Of a stretch of DNA of 35,542 bases, positions 21,781 to 30,729 are shown piece by piece (position 1 is the first letter of the stretch; every line of letters starts with the position of its first letter). A program made the translations under genes and the position numbers. The notes beneath the pieces were generated by a model. The model ran no database searches, was not told where the DNA came from, and was given only the letters and a program-made list of their open reading frames with translations. Source of the stretch: OMIS01 sp044350895 (lineage in GTDB: Bacteria > Patescibacteriota > Microgenomatia > UBA1400 > PJMF01); the NCBI GenBank assembly GCA_044350895.1, contig JBILGT010000014.1, positions 1 through 35,542 of the forward strand, in the 5' to 3' direction.

Positions 21781-24105
21781 ATGAAATTTGAACTTAAAGC
21801 ACCATTTGTTCCCACAGGAGACCAGCCCGCAGCCATCGAAAAGCTGGTGGATGGACTCAAAACTGGCAAAGATCACCAGGTACTTCTCGGTGTGACTGGC
21901 TCTGGTAAGACGTTCACCATGGCCAATGTGATTGAAAAAGTCCAGATGCCCACACTCATCATTGCGCACAACAAGACGTTGGCAGCGCAGCTGTATCAAG
22001 AATTTCGTGACTTTTTCCCCAACAACGCAGTCAGTTACTTTGTTTCGTACTACGACTACTACCAGCCTGAAGCATATATCCCAAGTTCTGATACCTACAT
22101 TGAAAAAGAGGCTACCATCAATGATGAAATTGATAAGTTACGCCTGGCCACTACAGCAAACTTGCTCACGCGCCCTGACACCATTGTGGTTTCTTCAGTC
22201 TCTTGTATCTATAACTTAGGATCTCCAGTTGAGTACAGTCAAAACAATATGGAGCTGATGGTAGGTGAAGTCATCTCACGCGAGACATTGTTGCTGCAAC
22301 TTTCCAACCTGCAATACCAACGCTCAGATGCAGATCTCAAGCGTGGAACCTTCCGCCTGCGCGGTGACATTATTCAAGTCTGGCCAGCCTATGAGGATAT
22401 CGCCCTTAAAATTGAAACGTTAGAAAACAAAATCACCAGCATTCACTGGATTGATCCGGTGACTGGTTCTCCAACGCTGCCACCACGCTCGCAAGCAGTT
22501 GAGCTTGATACTGCCATTTCTTCACCCAATCCTGCTGGAGCTGCCAACTTTAGTCCACGCCGCTTCACCATTTATCCGGCCAAACACTACATTTTGAATC
22601 AAGATGATCGCTCTGCCCAATTTGCTCAAATTGAAGCAGACCTTAACTTCCGCATTAAAGAGTTACAAGATCAAGGTAAAGTTGTTGAAGCCTATCGGCT
22701 CAAGCAAAAAGTGGGACACGACATCGATATGTTAAAGGAACTGGGATTTGTAAACGGAATTGAAAACTACTCTCGCTACTTTGATGGTCGACAGCCTGGA
22801 CAAGCACCTTTTACGTTGCTTGACCACTTTGTGGCTAGTGCAGAACGCTTTAATAATGGCAAATATCTCACTTTCGTTGATGAAAGTCACATTACATTAC
22901 CACAAGTTCGCGGCATGAATGCCGGTGATTCAGCTCGAAAAACCACATTGATTGACTATGGATTCAGATTACCCAGTGCACTTGATAACCGTCCACTCAA
23001 ACAAACAGAATTTATGCAGAAATTACGCCAGGCTGTCTATGTTTCCGCCACTCCTGAAGCGTATGAGGTTTCTTTGGCTGGGGGAGAGACTGTCGAACAA
23101 CTTATTCGCCCCACAGGACTCGTTGATCCACCTATTGTGATTCGTCCTACTATCAAGCAAATTGAAGATCTGGTTGTTGAAGTGATTGCGCGCAAAAACA
23201 TTGGTCAACGGACCCTTGTCACAACACTCACCAAGCGCATGGCAGAAGCTTTGACTGAGTATCTCAATGATCAAGACAAAATTAAGCAGCTCGTTCGAGA
23301 TCGTCTTGACCAAGTTGCCACTCAAAAGACATATGATACGAGTGAAACCCTCATTCTTGCTGACGGACTTCTACCTGTTGAGAACATGGAAATTGGCAAA
23401 ATTCCTGATGCGCTCCTTAATGCCAGTCAGCATCTTACACCACTTCCAGATATTGATGCACTTCAGTTCCCTAAAGTGGCGTATTTGCACTCAGATATCG
23501 AGACTTTAGAACGTTCAGACATTCTTGATGACTTGCGCAGAGGAGAGTATGACGTGGTTGTGGGAATTAACTTACTTCGCGAGGGATTAGACCTGCCAGA
23601 AGTTTCTCTAGTGGCAATTCTTGATGCAGACAAAGAAGGCTTTTTACGTTCTCGCACGTCACTGATTCAGACAATGGGCCGTGCGGCTCGTCATGAGAAT
23701 GGGCAAGTGATTTTATACGCCGATATTTTGACCAAATCCATGAAGGCAGCCATCATGGAGAGCCAACGTCGCCGCACTATTCAGATTGAACACAACTTGG
23801 CTCAAGGCATTACTCCGCAAGGTATCAATAAACCACTGCGTGAACGAATGCTGGAGAAAAAAGAGGAAGACGAACCACAGGCACGTGGTTCACACAAAGG
23901 TACCAAAGAAGATCCAGAGCCATTGATTGTAAATCTTAATAAGGGTGAACAAATTGACTTGAATGCGATCAAGCCTGCCGACCTTACACCAAGTGACAAG
24001 CAACATTTGGTTTCAAAACTCAAACGCCGCATGCAGCGCGCTGCCTCAGAACTTGACTACGAATTGGCAGCAATTTTACGTGATACGATCTCCACTTTGG
24101 AGTAG
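21781..24105 (+). CDS. uvrB: Excinuclease ABC subunit B
   Basis: 774 aa. UvrB is the ATP-driven DNA damage-verification helicase of nucleotide excision repair and hands the lesion to UvrC. Seen: Walker A GVTGSGKTFT, the beta-hairpin region YFVSYYDYYQPEAYIP, DESH, the RecA2 motifs LLREGLDLPEVSLVAILDADKEGFLRS and QTMGRAARH, and the C-terminal UVR coiled-coil (SKLKRRMQRAASELDYELAA) that binds UvrC. Relative to E. coli UvrB about 64 extra residues are inserted in RecA2 between TEYL and YLHSDIETLERS. The start at 21781 matches the family N-terminus (FELKAPFVPTGDQP); the longer in-frame ORF from 21697 is promoter and divergent-gene sequence. Confidence 0.97.
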   Translation: MKFELKAPFVPTGDQPAAIEKLVDGLKTGKDHQVLLGVTGSGKTFTMANVIEKVQMPTLIIAHNKTLAAQLYQEFRDFFPNNAVSYFVSYYDYYQPEAYIPSSDTYIEKEATINDEIDKLRLATTANLLTRPDTIVVSSVSCIYNLGSPVEYSQNNMELMVGEVISRETLLLQLSNLQYQRSDADLKRGTFRLRGDIIQVWPAYEDIALKIETLENKITSIHWIDPVTGSPTLPPRSQAVELDTAISSPNPAGAANFSPRRFTIYPAKHYILNQDDRSAQFAQIEADLNFRIKELQDQGKVVEAYRLKQKVGHDIDMLKELGFVNGIENYSRYFDGRQPGQAPFTLLDHFVASAERFNNGKYLTFVDESHITLPQVRGMNAGDSARKTTLIDYGFRLPSALDNRPLKQTEFMQKLRQAVYVSATPEAYEVSLAGGETVEQLIRPTGLVDPPIVIRPTIKQIEDLVVEVIARKNIGQRTLVTTLTKRMAEALTEYLNDQDKIKQLVRDRLDQVATQKTYDTSETLILADGLLPVENMEIGKIPDALLNASQHLTPLPDIDALQFPKVAYLHSDIETLERSDILDDLRRGEYDVVVGINLLREGLDLPEVSLVAILDADKEGFLRSRTSLIQTMGRAARHENGQVILYADILTKSMKAAIMESQRRRTIQIEHNLAQGITPQGINKPLRERMLEKKEEDEPQARGSHKGTKEDPEPLIVNLNKGEQIDLNAIKPADLTPSDKQHLVSKLKRRMQRAASELDYELAAILRDTISTLE

Positions 24106-24195
24106 CTTCCTGTTGTATTTTGTTACACAACTAATACTCGAAAATCTACCGAAACTGAGCTATACTACGGATTCGTTAAATTTGTTGATGCATCT

Positions 24196-27171
24196 ATGAG
24201 TACTCAAGATACAATTACGATTACAGGCGCGCGGGAACACAATCTTAAAGATATTTCTGTCGAGATTCCAAAAAATAAATTGATAGTGTTTACTGGTCTT
24301 TCAGGTAGTGGCAAAAGTTCACTGGCCTTTGATACGTTGTATGCCGAAGGACAGCGACGATACGTTGAAAGTTTATCTTCATACGCCCGGCAATTTTTGG
24401 GAGTGATGCACAAGCCAGATGTTGATCACATCGAAGGACTTTCACCAGCCATTTCCATTGACCAAAAAACAACTTCACATAATCCACGCTCCACAGTCGG
24501 TACCATTACTGAAATCTATGACTACATGCGCTTACTGTTTGCTCGGATTGGGCACCAGTACTGTCCTGACTGCAATATTCCTGTTTCAACACAGTCTATT
24601 GATGAGATTGTAAGCAAAGTACTTGCGGACATGACTACACGAGCACAACAACGTCCGGTTAGATTGTTGCTTCTTTCACCAGTGGTGCAACAGAGAAAAG
24701 GTGAGTTCCAAGGCCTGTTTCAAAACTTGCAGAAGAAAGGCTACTCACGCGTCAGAATTGATGGAGAAATGTTTGATTTATCACAGAACTTTAGTCTGCT
24801 AAAGAACAATAAACATGACATTGATGTCATCGTTGACCGCGTTGTTGTTTCCAAAGAACAACTCAAAGATGAGGAAGAACTCAAAAAAACCCGCAGTCGT
24901 CTTAACCAGTCCATCGAAGAGTCACTCAAGCTCGCCGAAGGTTTGGCCATCGTTTCATTTATCAATGACCAGACCATGGCATTCCCAGATAATCCAGAAG
25001 AAACTGAAGATTTTACATTCAGCGAAAAGCTAGCCTGCAGTAACTGTGGCCGTTCATTTAGTGAACTTGAACCACGACTTTTTTCATTCAACTCACCACA
25101 AGGTGCCTGTGAAACCTGTAATGGTCTTGGCTCACTCCTCAAAATTGATGTCAACAAAATGATCGCACCAGCCCTCACACTCAGTGAAGGTGCTGTTATT
25201 CCGTTTGCCCGAGTTCTCAGTGGAGATTCTTGGTGGACACGCCTAGTTCAGACTGTGGCAGAGGAGAATGGCGTTGATTTTAGAAAAACTGTTTTTGAAG
25301 AAATGGACGAAGCTACACAAAAATTATTCTTATATGGTTCAGACAAAACCTACACTGTTCATGGTGAAAATCGCTTTGGCAAAGCCACCAGTATTGAAGA
25401 AAAATTTGAAGGTTTTGTCACAAATCTAGAGCGCCGTTACAGTGAGACTGACTCTCAATACATTAGATCTGAAATTGAACAGTTCATGAACCGCCAGGTG
25501 TGTCCCACCTGTCATGGTGACCGCCTGAAGGATGAACCACTTTCTGTCAAAATTCTCGAAAAGAATATTGCCCATGTCACACAAATTCCCATTGAAGAAT
25601 GTCTCAACTGGAGTGAAGTTCTTTTCAAAGGTGAACACATCACTGCAAAAGAACGGCAAATTGCTGATTCAATCCTGAAAGAAATTATTACTCGGTTGCA
25701 CTTTTTAGTATCAGTAGGACTCAACTACCTTACCTTACACCGAGAAGCATCAACGCTAGCCGGTGGTGAAGCACAACGTATTCGCTTGGCTTCACAAATT
25801 GGAACTGGATTAACAGGTGTCTTGTACATCTTGGACGAACCGACTATTGGTCTACACCAGCGTGACAACCGTCGTTTGATTGAAACACTCAAAAATCTCC
25901 AAGAAAAAGGAAATACTGTCGTGGTCGTTGAACATGACCGCGATGTGATGATGGCAGCAGACCACATCCTCGACTTTGGACCAGGAGCTGGCCAGCATGG
26001 TGGAAAAGTTATCGCTGAAGGCACCCCTGAAGAATTGATGAAAAATCCTCGATCAGTAACTGGAAAATATCTGAGTCGTAAAAAAGATGTTGTCCGTGAA
26101 ATTCCTACCAAAGAAGAACGCAGCTATGTCGATCCAGATGATCTGGGTACCAAAGCAACCCAAGCAGAAATTAGAATTGTTGGCGCACGGCATCACAACC
26201 TCAAAAACGTTGATGTCGACTTTCCACTCAATAAACTTGTTTGTATTTCTGGAGTTTCAGGCTCTGGTAAATCAACACTTTTGTACGAAACACTCTACCA
26301 CCATTTGAGTCATCAACTCCAACGTCACACAGATACTATTGGTGGTCCCATTGATTCAATTTCAGTACCAGATGGTGTCCGCAGAGTCACTTTAATTGAC
26401 CAAAGTCCTATCGGAAAGACACCTCGCTCCAACCCCGCCACCTACACCAAGATTTTCGACTATGTTCGGACACTGTTCACCCAAACTCAGGATGCTAAAG
26501 TGCGCGGTTTCCAATCTGGAAGATTTAGTTTTAACGTTAAAGGCGGCCGCTGTGAAGCTTGCCAAGGTGATGGCCAAATCAAAATTGAAATGCAGTTTTT
26601 ACCTGATGTATACGTGACCTGTGATGTCTGTCATGGCAAACGCTACAACCAAGAAACGTTAGAAGTTCAGTACAAAGGCAAGAACATTGCTGAGATTTTG
26701 GATATGACCGTTGATGAAGCAACAGAGTTTTTCAAAGGGAATAATACACTCGGCAAAAAATTGGAAACACTCCAAGCTGTCGGACTTAACTACATTAAGT
26801 TAGGACAACCAGCTCCCACACTGAGTGGTGGAGAAGCACAGCGCGTCAAACTCGCCAAAGAACTTTCAACAAGAAGTTTTGAACATGTCGTCTATTTACT
26901 TGACGAGCCCACTACAGGACTTCACTTTGCTGATGTGCAAAAACTTTTGACAGTGCTTGAACAACTCGTCCAACAAAACAACACCGTTATCGTGATTGAA
27001 CATAATCTTGACGTCATAAAAAATGCTGACTGGGTAATTGACCTTGGTCCAGAGGGCGGCAATGGTGGCGGTCAAATTATTGCAACTGGCACACCTCGCC
27101 AAGTTGCTGAAGATCCAAATTCCCATACAGGTAAATTCCTGAAAGAAGAGTTTGAACATCAGGCCAAGTAA
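24196..27171 (+). CDS. uvrA: Excinuclease ABC subunit A
   Basis: 991 aa, full-length. UvrA is the dimeric ABC-type ATPase that finds DNA lesions and loads UvrB. Both nucleotide sites are complete: GLSGSGKSSLAF and GVSGSGKSTLLY Walker A, two signature blocks (LAGGEAQRIRLASQIG, LSGGEAQRVKLAKEL), and ILDEPTIGLHQRD / LLDEPTTGLHF. Zinc modules are recognisable from CSNCGRSF..CETCNGLGS, CPTCHGD and CEACQGDG..CDVCHGKRYN. It follows uvrB by 90 nt. TATACT (24161-24166) precedes it by 29 nt, so it may have its own promoter inside the gap. Nothing is unusual in the protein. Confidence 0.98.
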   Translation: MSTQDTITITGAREHNLKDISVEIPKNKLIVFTGLSGSGKSSLAFDTLYAEGQRRYVESLSSYARQFLGVMHKPDVDHIEGLSPAISIDQKTTSHNPRSTVGTITEIYDYMRLLFARIGHQYCPDCNIPVSTQSIDEIVSKVLADMTTRAQQRPVRLLLLSPVVQQRKGEFQGLFQNLQKKGYSRVRIDGEMFDLSQNFSLLKNNKHDIDVIVDRVVVSKEQLKDEEELKKTRSRLNQSIEESLKLAEGLAIVSFINDQTMAFPDNPEETEDFTFSEKLACSNCGRSFSELEPRLFSFNSPQGACETCNGLGSLLKIDVNKMIAPALTLSEGAVIPFARVLSGDSWWTRLVQTVAEENGVDFRKTVFEEMDEATQKLFLYGSDKTYTVHGENRFGKATSIEEKFEGFVTNLERRYSETDSQYIRSEIEQFMNRQVCPTCHGDRLKDEPLSVKILEKNIAHVTQIPIEECLNWSEVLFKGEHITAKERQIADSILKEIITRLHFLVSVGLNYLTLHREASTLAGGEAQRIRLASQIGTGLTGVLYILDEPTIGLHQRDNRRLIETLKNLQEKGNTVVVVEHDRDVMMAADHILDFGPGAGQHGGKVIAEGTPEELMKNPRSVTGKYLSRKKDVVREIPTKEERSYVDPDDLGTKATQAEIRIVGARHHNLKNVDVDFPLNKLVCISGVSGSGKSTLLYETLYHHLSHQLQRHTDTIGGPIDSISVPDGVRRVTLIDQSPIGKTPRSNPATYTKIFDYVRTLFTQTQDAKVRGFQSGRFSFNVKGGRCEACQGDGQIKIEMQFLPDVYVTCDVCHGKRYNQETLEVQYKGKNIAEILDMTVDEATEFFKGNNTLGKKLETLQAVGLNYIKLGQPAPTLSGGEAQRVKLAKELSTRSFEHVVYLLDEPTTGLHFADVQKLLTVLEQLVQQNNTVIVIEHNLDVIKNADWVIDLGPEGGNGGGQIIATGTPRQVAEDPNSHTGKFLKEEFEHQAK

Positions 27172-27179
27172 CGTACAAT
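27152..27179 (+). promoter_or_regulatory. Promoter inside the 3' end of uvrA for the transglutaminase gene
   Basis: TTGAAC (27152-27157), 16-nt spacer, TACAAT (27174-27179), then 6 nt to the ATG at 27186. The transcript would be leaderless. Confidence 0.5.
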
Positions 27180-27185
27180 AAATGT

Positions 27186-29201
27186 ATGTTGCGATTTTTT
27201 CGTATTTTAGTGCTATCACTTGTATGTGCGGTTTTTGCTTTGAGTGTTTTTGTTGGACAAAGTTTTGCACAGACTCCAGATGCTCCTTTTGAAACAGCAC
27301 TCGAAACTTCATATGAAGTTAATTTGCAGGGCAACACCAAGATTACTCATAAATTTACCATTACCAACAAATCGCCAACGACATTTCTCAAGCAGTACGG
27401 ATTAAAACTCCACTCAACATCCATTGAAAATATTGTTGTCAAAAACAACAATAAGGATCTGCAACCTGAGGTAACAAAGCAAGACAATATCACTTCTATT
27501 TCAATTAATTTTCCAGATGAAGTAGTGGGAGAAGGGAAGCGTCGCACGTTTTCAATTTCGTACGAAACACCAGACATTGCTGACATCGCTGGTAGAGTGC
27601 TTGAAATTCACATTCCACCATTTGGCGGCAGTGAGCAGTACAGTAGTCACAAAGTATTTCTCTATACACCCATTCAATTTGGTAGAGCAATCCGGGTCAC
27701 GCCAGAACAGACCAGTTTTAATATCGATCCAAAAGGAGTTGTCACCACGTTCGATCAACCATCAGGTGGCGCAATTTCTGCATTCTTTGGTGAAGAGCAG
27801 TTCTATAAAATAACATTGCGCTACAACTTGGAAAACGAAAGCTCGAGCACTGGCATAGCACAAATTGCGTTGCCTCCAGATACTGCTTTTCAGCGTATTC
27901 ATATTTTTTCACTTGATCCACCCACCAATGATATAAAAATTGATGCAGACGGCAACTGGATTGCCACCTATACCTTGGAGCCACAAACCAAGCTGCCAGT
28001 CTATTTGACTGCCGCTGTCAAAGTTACTTTAGAACCCAATGGCAAAGTACCTGTTTCTCAGCCACTTCCCAGCCACACTGAAGGTGCAAAATATTGGGAA
28101 GTTTCGAATGCATCTATCTTGGAAAAAATCACAGATGCCACTTCACCAGAAGCAATTAATAAAAAAGTAATTGATACCTTGCAGTATTCGTACGAAGCTG
28201 TTGAACAAGGCCAAGTCATCAGTCGACAAGGTGCGGTGACAGCATTCGAGAATCCAAACAACGCCGTCTGCCAAGAATTTACCGACACATTTATTACGAT
28301 GGCACGAGCCAATCAAATTCCAGCGCGCCGTCTCACTGGCTATGCGTACACCCAAAACACAACACTACGCCCACTGAGTCTGGAAAGTGATATCCTCCAT
28401 GCATGGCCTGAATTCTTTGATACAACCACCAATAACTGGCACCCCATCGATCCAACTTGGGAAGATACAACTGGCGGAATTGACTACTTTCACCAGTTTG
28501 ACTTGAGTCACATTGTCTTTGCCATCAACGGTACTTCGAGTACAACGCCATACCCTGCTGGTTCATACAAATCTGCAGAAGGCGATACAAAAGATGTTGA
28601 TGTGAGTTTTACCGATAGTTTTCCATTGATTAAACCTGAGCTCGGTGTAGAAGTTGTTCCCACCAAATTCCTTGGCTTCAAACTTCCAGGACTATATAAG
28701 ATTGTTGTAACCAACAAAACTGGTCAGGCATGGTACGATATGGATATCAAAATTCAGGTCAGTGACGCAGGAATACAGACCAAGCTTGAGAGTGAAAATA
28801 CTCGATCTATCTTACCCAACCAAGCCATCACGCTTCCTGTGCATTTCACCACCGGGACTTGGTCGTTGCCAAAAACTGTCCCAGTTGCTATTACTGTAGG
28901 ACTGCCTGAACACGCAAATTTATATGACTCAACAACAGAGCTCACCGCCGGACCAGCCGTCCTCAGTCAAATCCAAGATGAAAACTTCATCGTTGGCTTG
29001 GTCATCGGTATTGCCATCATTGCCTTTGGATCCGGGAGTGTACTGGTTTTTAGACGAAGCGGGAAAAGTACTGTACGTCGGCAAAGCCAAAAACCTCAAA
29101 CGTCGCGTAACTTCTTACAGTTATTTAAAAAGACTGCCCAACCGGACGCACCAGTTGGTGACAACAGCGACTCAGCTCAAGTTCAAGATCCTGGAAAGTG
29201 A
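27186..29201 (+). CDS. Exported transglutaminase-like cysteine-protease-fold protein with C-terminal membrane anchor
   Basis: 671 aa. Signal peptide (about 1-29, ending SFAQ), a beta-rich extracytoplasmic region (about 30-300), a transglutaminase-like core with an intact triad, Cys362 (NAVCQEF), His405 (LHAWPEFF) and Asp422 (PIDPTWED), another beta domain (about 480-600), then one membrane helix (about 600-622, FIVGLVIGIAIIAFGSGSVLV) and a basic cytoplasmic tail. Such proteins act as surface peptidases or crosslinkers; the substrate is unknown. The last 224 nt encode the anchor and tail here and, in another frame, the start of UvrC. Both translations look functional. A promoter overlaps the end of uvrA. 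Confidence 0.85.
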   Translation: MLRFFRILVLSLVCAVFALSVFVGQSFAQTPDAPFETALETSYEVNLQGNTKITHKFTITNKSPTTFLKQYGLKLHSTSIENIVVKNNNKDLQPEVTKQDNITSISINFPDEVVGEGKRRTFSISYETPDIADIAGRVLEIHIPPFGGSEQYSSHKVFLYTPIQFGRAIRVTPEQTSFNIDPKGVVTTFDQPSGGAISAFFGEEQFYKITLRYNLENESSSTGIAQIALPPDTAFQRIHIFSLDPPTNDIKIDADGNWIATYTLEPQTKLPVYLTAAVKVTLEPNGKVPVSQPLPSHTEGAKYWEVSNASILEKITDATSPEAINKKVIDTLQYSYEAVEQGQVISRQGAVTAFENPNNAVCQEFTDTFITMARANQIPARRLTGYAYTQNTTLRPLSLESDILHAWPEFFDTTTNNWHPIDPTWEDTTGGIDYFHQFDLSHIVFAINGTSSTTPYPAGSYKSAEGDTKDVDVSFTDSFPLIKPELGVEVVPTKFLGFKLPGLYKIVVTNKTGQAWYDMDIKIQVSDAGIQTKLESENTRSILPNQAITLPVHFTTGTWSLPKTVPVAITVGLPEHANLYDSTTELTAGPAVLSQIQDENFIVGLVIGIAIIAFGSGSVLVFRRSGKSTVRRQSQKPQTSRNFLQLFKKTAQPDAPVGDNSDSAQVQDPGK

Positions 29202-30339
29202 ACTTGAAGCACTGCTTGTTGAAGCAGAATTAATTCGCACGTATCTACCACATTTCAATGTTGCCCTTAAAGATGATAAAAGTGCGCTCTATATTCACAT
29301 CACACCAGAAGAATTCCCCCGAGTAGAAATGGTACGCAAAAATGAAGTGATTTCGTATCATTTAAAGGGAACAGTCATCGGTCCATTCCCCAGTGCATAC
29401 AAAGTCCAAGAAGTCTTGCAAATTGCACGTAATATTTTTTGCTGGTGCAATTTACCCGCTACAGCCCAACGCACCCAAGTCAAACGTCCGTGTTTTTACT
29501 ATCACATCAAGCTCTGTTCAGGTGCATGTGTTGGCGCAATTTCTGCAGAAGAATATCAACACAATATTGATGACCTCGTGCTATTTTTGCGCGGCAAAAC
29601 CAAAGAAGTGATGGATGATATTAAAGAAACAATGTACCAATATGCTGAGGCACAAGAATTTGAAAAAGCTGCCACTGCGCGCAATCAAATGACACTCATC
29701 AAAGAAGTCACGAGCAAGCGGTACAAGATGAAGCCTGAACTGATTGCCTCGGTCTCACTTTCCTCCAATGAAGCGGAAGATCAGATGATTTATCTGCGCA
29801 AATTGTTGCATACCTACCAGGCGGTGCCAGCTAGCTACACACTGACACGTATTGAGTGTTATGACGTCAGTAACATGCAAGGCCAGCAAGCATCGGTGGC
29901 TATGGTGACTGCTATAAATGGTGAAATGGACTCATCTGAATATAAGCTATTTAATATCAGAACACTTGATACTCCCAACGACTACCACATGATGAAAGAG
30001 GCGCTTTTACGCCGACAAAATCATGAAGAGTGGGGCAGACCCAGTTTACTGATTATTGACGGTGGAAAAGGGCAGCTGCGTGCTGCGTTGTCAGTCTGGC
30101 AGTGGGAGTGTCCCGTCATCAGTATCGCCAAAGATCCCGATAGAATTATCATTCCACATCTACATTGGAAAACAAAACTTGATGAAAAAGAGAGTAAGCT
30201 CAAAGACTTGCAGTACCATATATTGAAGTTACCAGCCAATCATCCAGCGCTGCGGCTTGTCCAAAAAGCCCGTGATGAAGCACATCGATTTTCCAAGAAA
30301 CAGTTTACGAGACGCAAACTCAAGCAAATGTTTAAGTAG
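28978..30339 (+). CDS. uvrC: Excinuclease ABC subunit C, without the helix-hairpin-helix tail
   Basis: 453 aa. Makes the two incisions in nucleotide excision repair. The GIY-YIG domain (LDPGVYWFLD..GKVLYVGKAKNLKRRV, residues 17-43) makes the 3' cut; the UVR motif (about 205-240) binds UvrB; the RNase H-like domain makes the 5' cut, with ECYDVSNMQG, NDYHMMKEAL, IIDGGKGQL and RDEAHRF supplying Asp/Asp/Asp/His. The protein stops right after this domain, so the (HhH)2 DNA-binding region of E. coli UvrC (610 aa) is missing. I start at the ATG at 28978 because it is closest to the family N-terminus. Its first 224 nt overlap the transglutaminase gene out of frame. Confidence 0.95.
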   Translation: MKTSSLAWSSVLPSLPLDPGVYWFLDEAGKVLYVGKAKNLKRRVTSYSYLKRLPNRTHQLVTTATQLKFKILESELEALLVEAELIRTYLPHFNVALKDDKSALYIHITPEEFPRVEMVRKNEVISYHLKGTVIGPFPSAYKVQEVLQIARNIFCWCNLPATAQRTQVKRPCFYYHIKLCSGACVGAISAEEYQHNIDDLVLFLRGKTKEVMDDIKETMYQYAEAQEFEKAATARNQMTLIKEVTSKRYKMKPELIASVSLSSNEAEDQMIYLRKLLHTYQAVPASYTLTRIECYDVSNMQGQQASVAMVTAINGEMDSSEYKLFNIRTLDTPNDYHMMKEALLRRQNHEEWGRPSLLIIDGGKGQLRAALSVWQWECPVISIAKDPDRIIIPHLHWKTKLDEKESKLKDLQYHILKLPANHPALRLVQKARDEAHRFSKKQFTRRKLKQMFK

Positions 30340-30345
30340 TATACT
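30340..30345 (+). promoter_or_regulatory. -10 box 6 nt upstream of the holin-4-like gene
   Basis: TATACT overlaps the uvrC stop codon and leaves exactly 6 nt before the ATG at 30352, the same geometry as at 8082-8094, 7618-7606 and 27174-27186. No Shine-Dalgarno is present. Confidence 0.45.
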
Positions 30346-30351
30346 TATTCT

Positions 30352-30708
30352 ATGCTTCGACCCGTCGTTCGCACCGCTATCGTTTTATTTCTCCTTGCCA
30401 CAGTGCTTCCTACTGTCAATTTTTATAATTGGCTTACGCTCGTTATTGCCAGTGTCGTAGTCACGATTTTATTTCAGCTCATTCGTCCCATCCTCAAAAT
30501 CTTACTGCTACCCATCAACGTCATTACACTTGGTCTTTTTTCTACCGTCATCAATACTGTATTGCTGTATGTCGCCATCTACATGGTGCCTGGATTCACC
30601 ATTACCCCGATGGAAATCTTTGGAATCTACTTCAATCAATTCTTCGCCATCATGCTTATTTCAGTGCTGATTGGCTTTTTAATGCCCTTAGTGAAACTTT
30701 TTATCTAA
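30352..30708 (+). CDS. Phage_holin_4_2 (YvlD-like) family membrane protein
   Basis: 118 aa with four predicted membrane helices (about 8-25, 27-45, 55-80, 92-115). The segment LIRPILKILLLPINVITLGLFSTVINTVLLY followed by VPGFTITP is typical of PF04020 proteins, found in ordinary bacterial genomes and not a sign of a prophage despite the name. Function unknown; some relatives are linked to envelope stress. It stands 12 nt after uvrC and 21 nt before the 7TM gene. Confidence 0.85.
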   Translation: MLRPVVRTAIVLFLLATVLPTVNFYNWLTLVIASVVVTILFQLIRPILKILLLPINVITLGLFSTVINTVLLYVAIYMVPGFTITPMEIFGIYFNQFFAIMLISVLIGFLMPLVKLFI

Positions 30709-30715
30709 AAAAAGG

Positions 30716-30721
30716 TATAAT
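30716..30721 (+). promoter_or_regulatory. -10 box upstream of the ligase cluster
   Basis: TATAAT 8 nt before the ATG at 30730; the -35 region is weak. It may start the transcript of the 7TM/ATP-grasp/DUF1704 cluster, which otherwise shows no internal promoter. Confidence 0.4.
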
Positions 30722-30729
30722 ACATAGGT

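Noticed and set aside
28924..28977. Upstream in-frame extension of uvrC to the ATG at 28924
   Set aside because: The extra 18 residues are a low-complexity Gln/Ser/Pro stretch with no counterpart in UvrC, and the ATG at 28978 is nearer the family N-terminus.
30352..30708. A prophage, suggested by the holin-type name of the family
   Set aside because: PF04020 proteins are ordinary chromosomal membrane proteins and no phage structural or lysis gene adjoins it.
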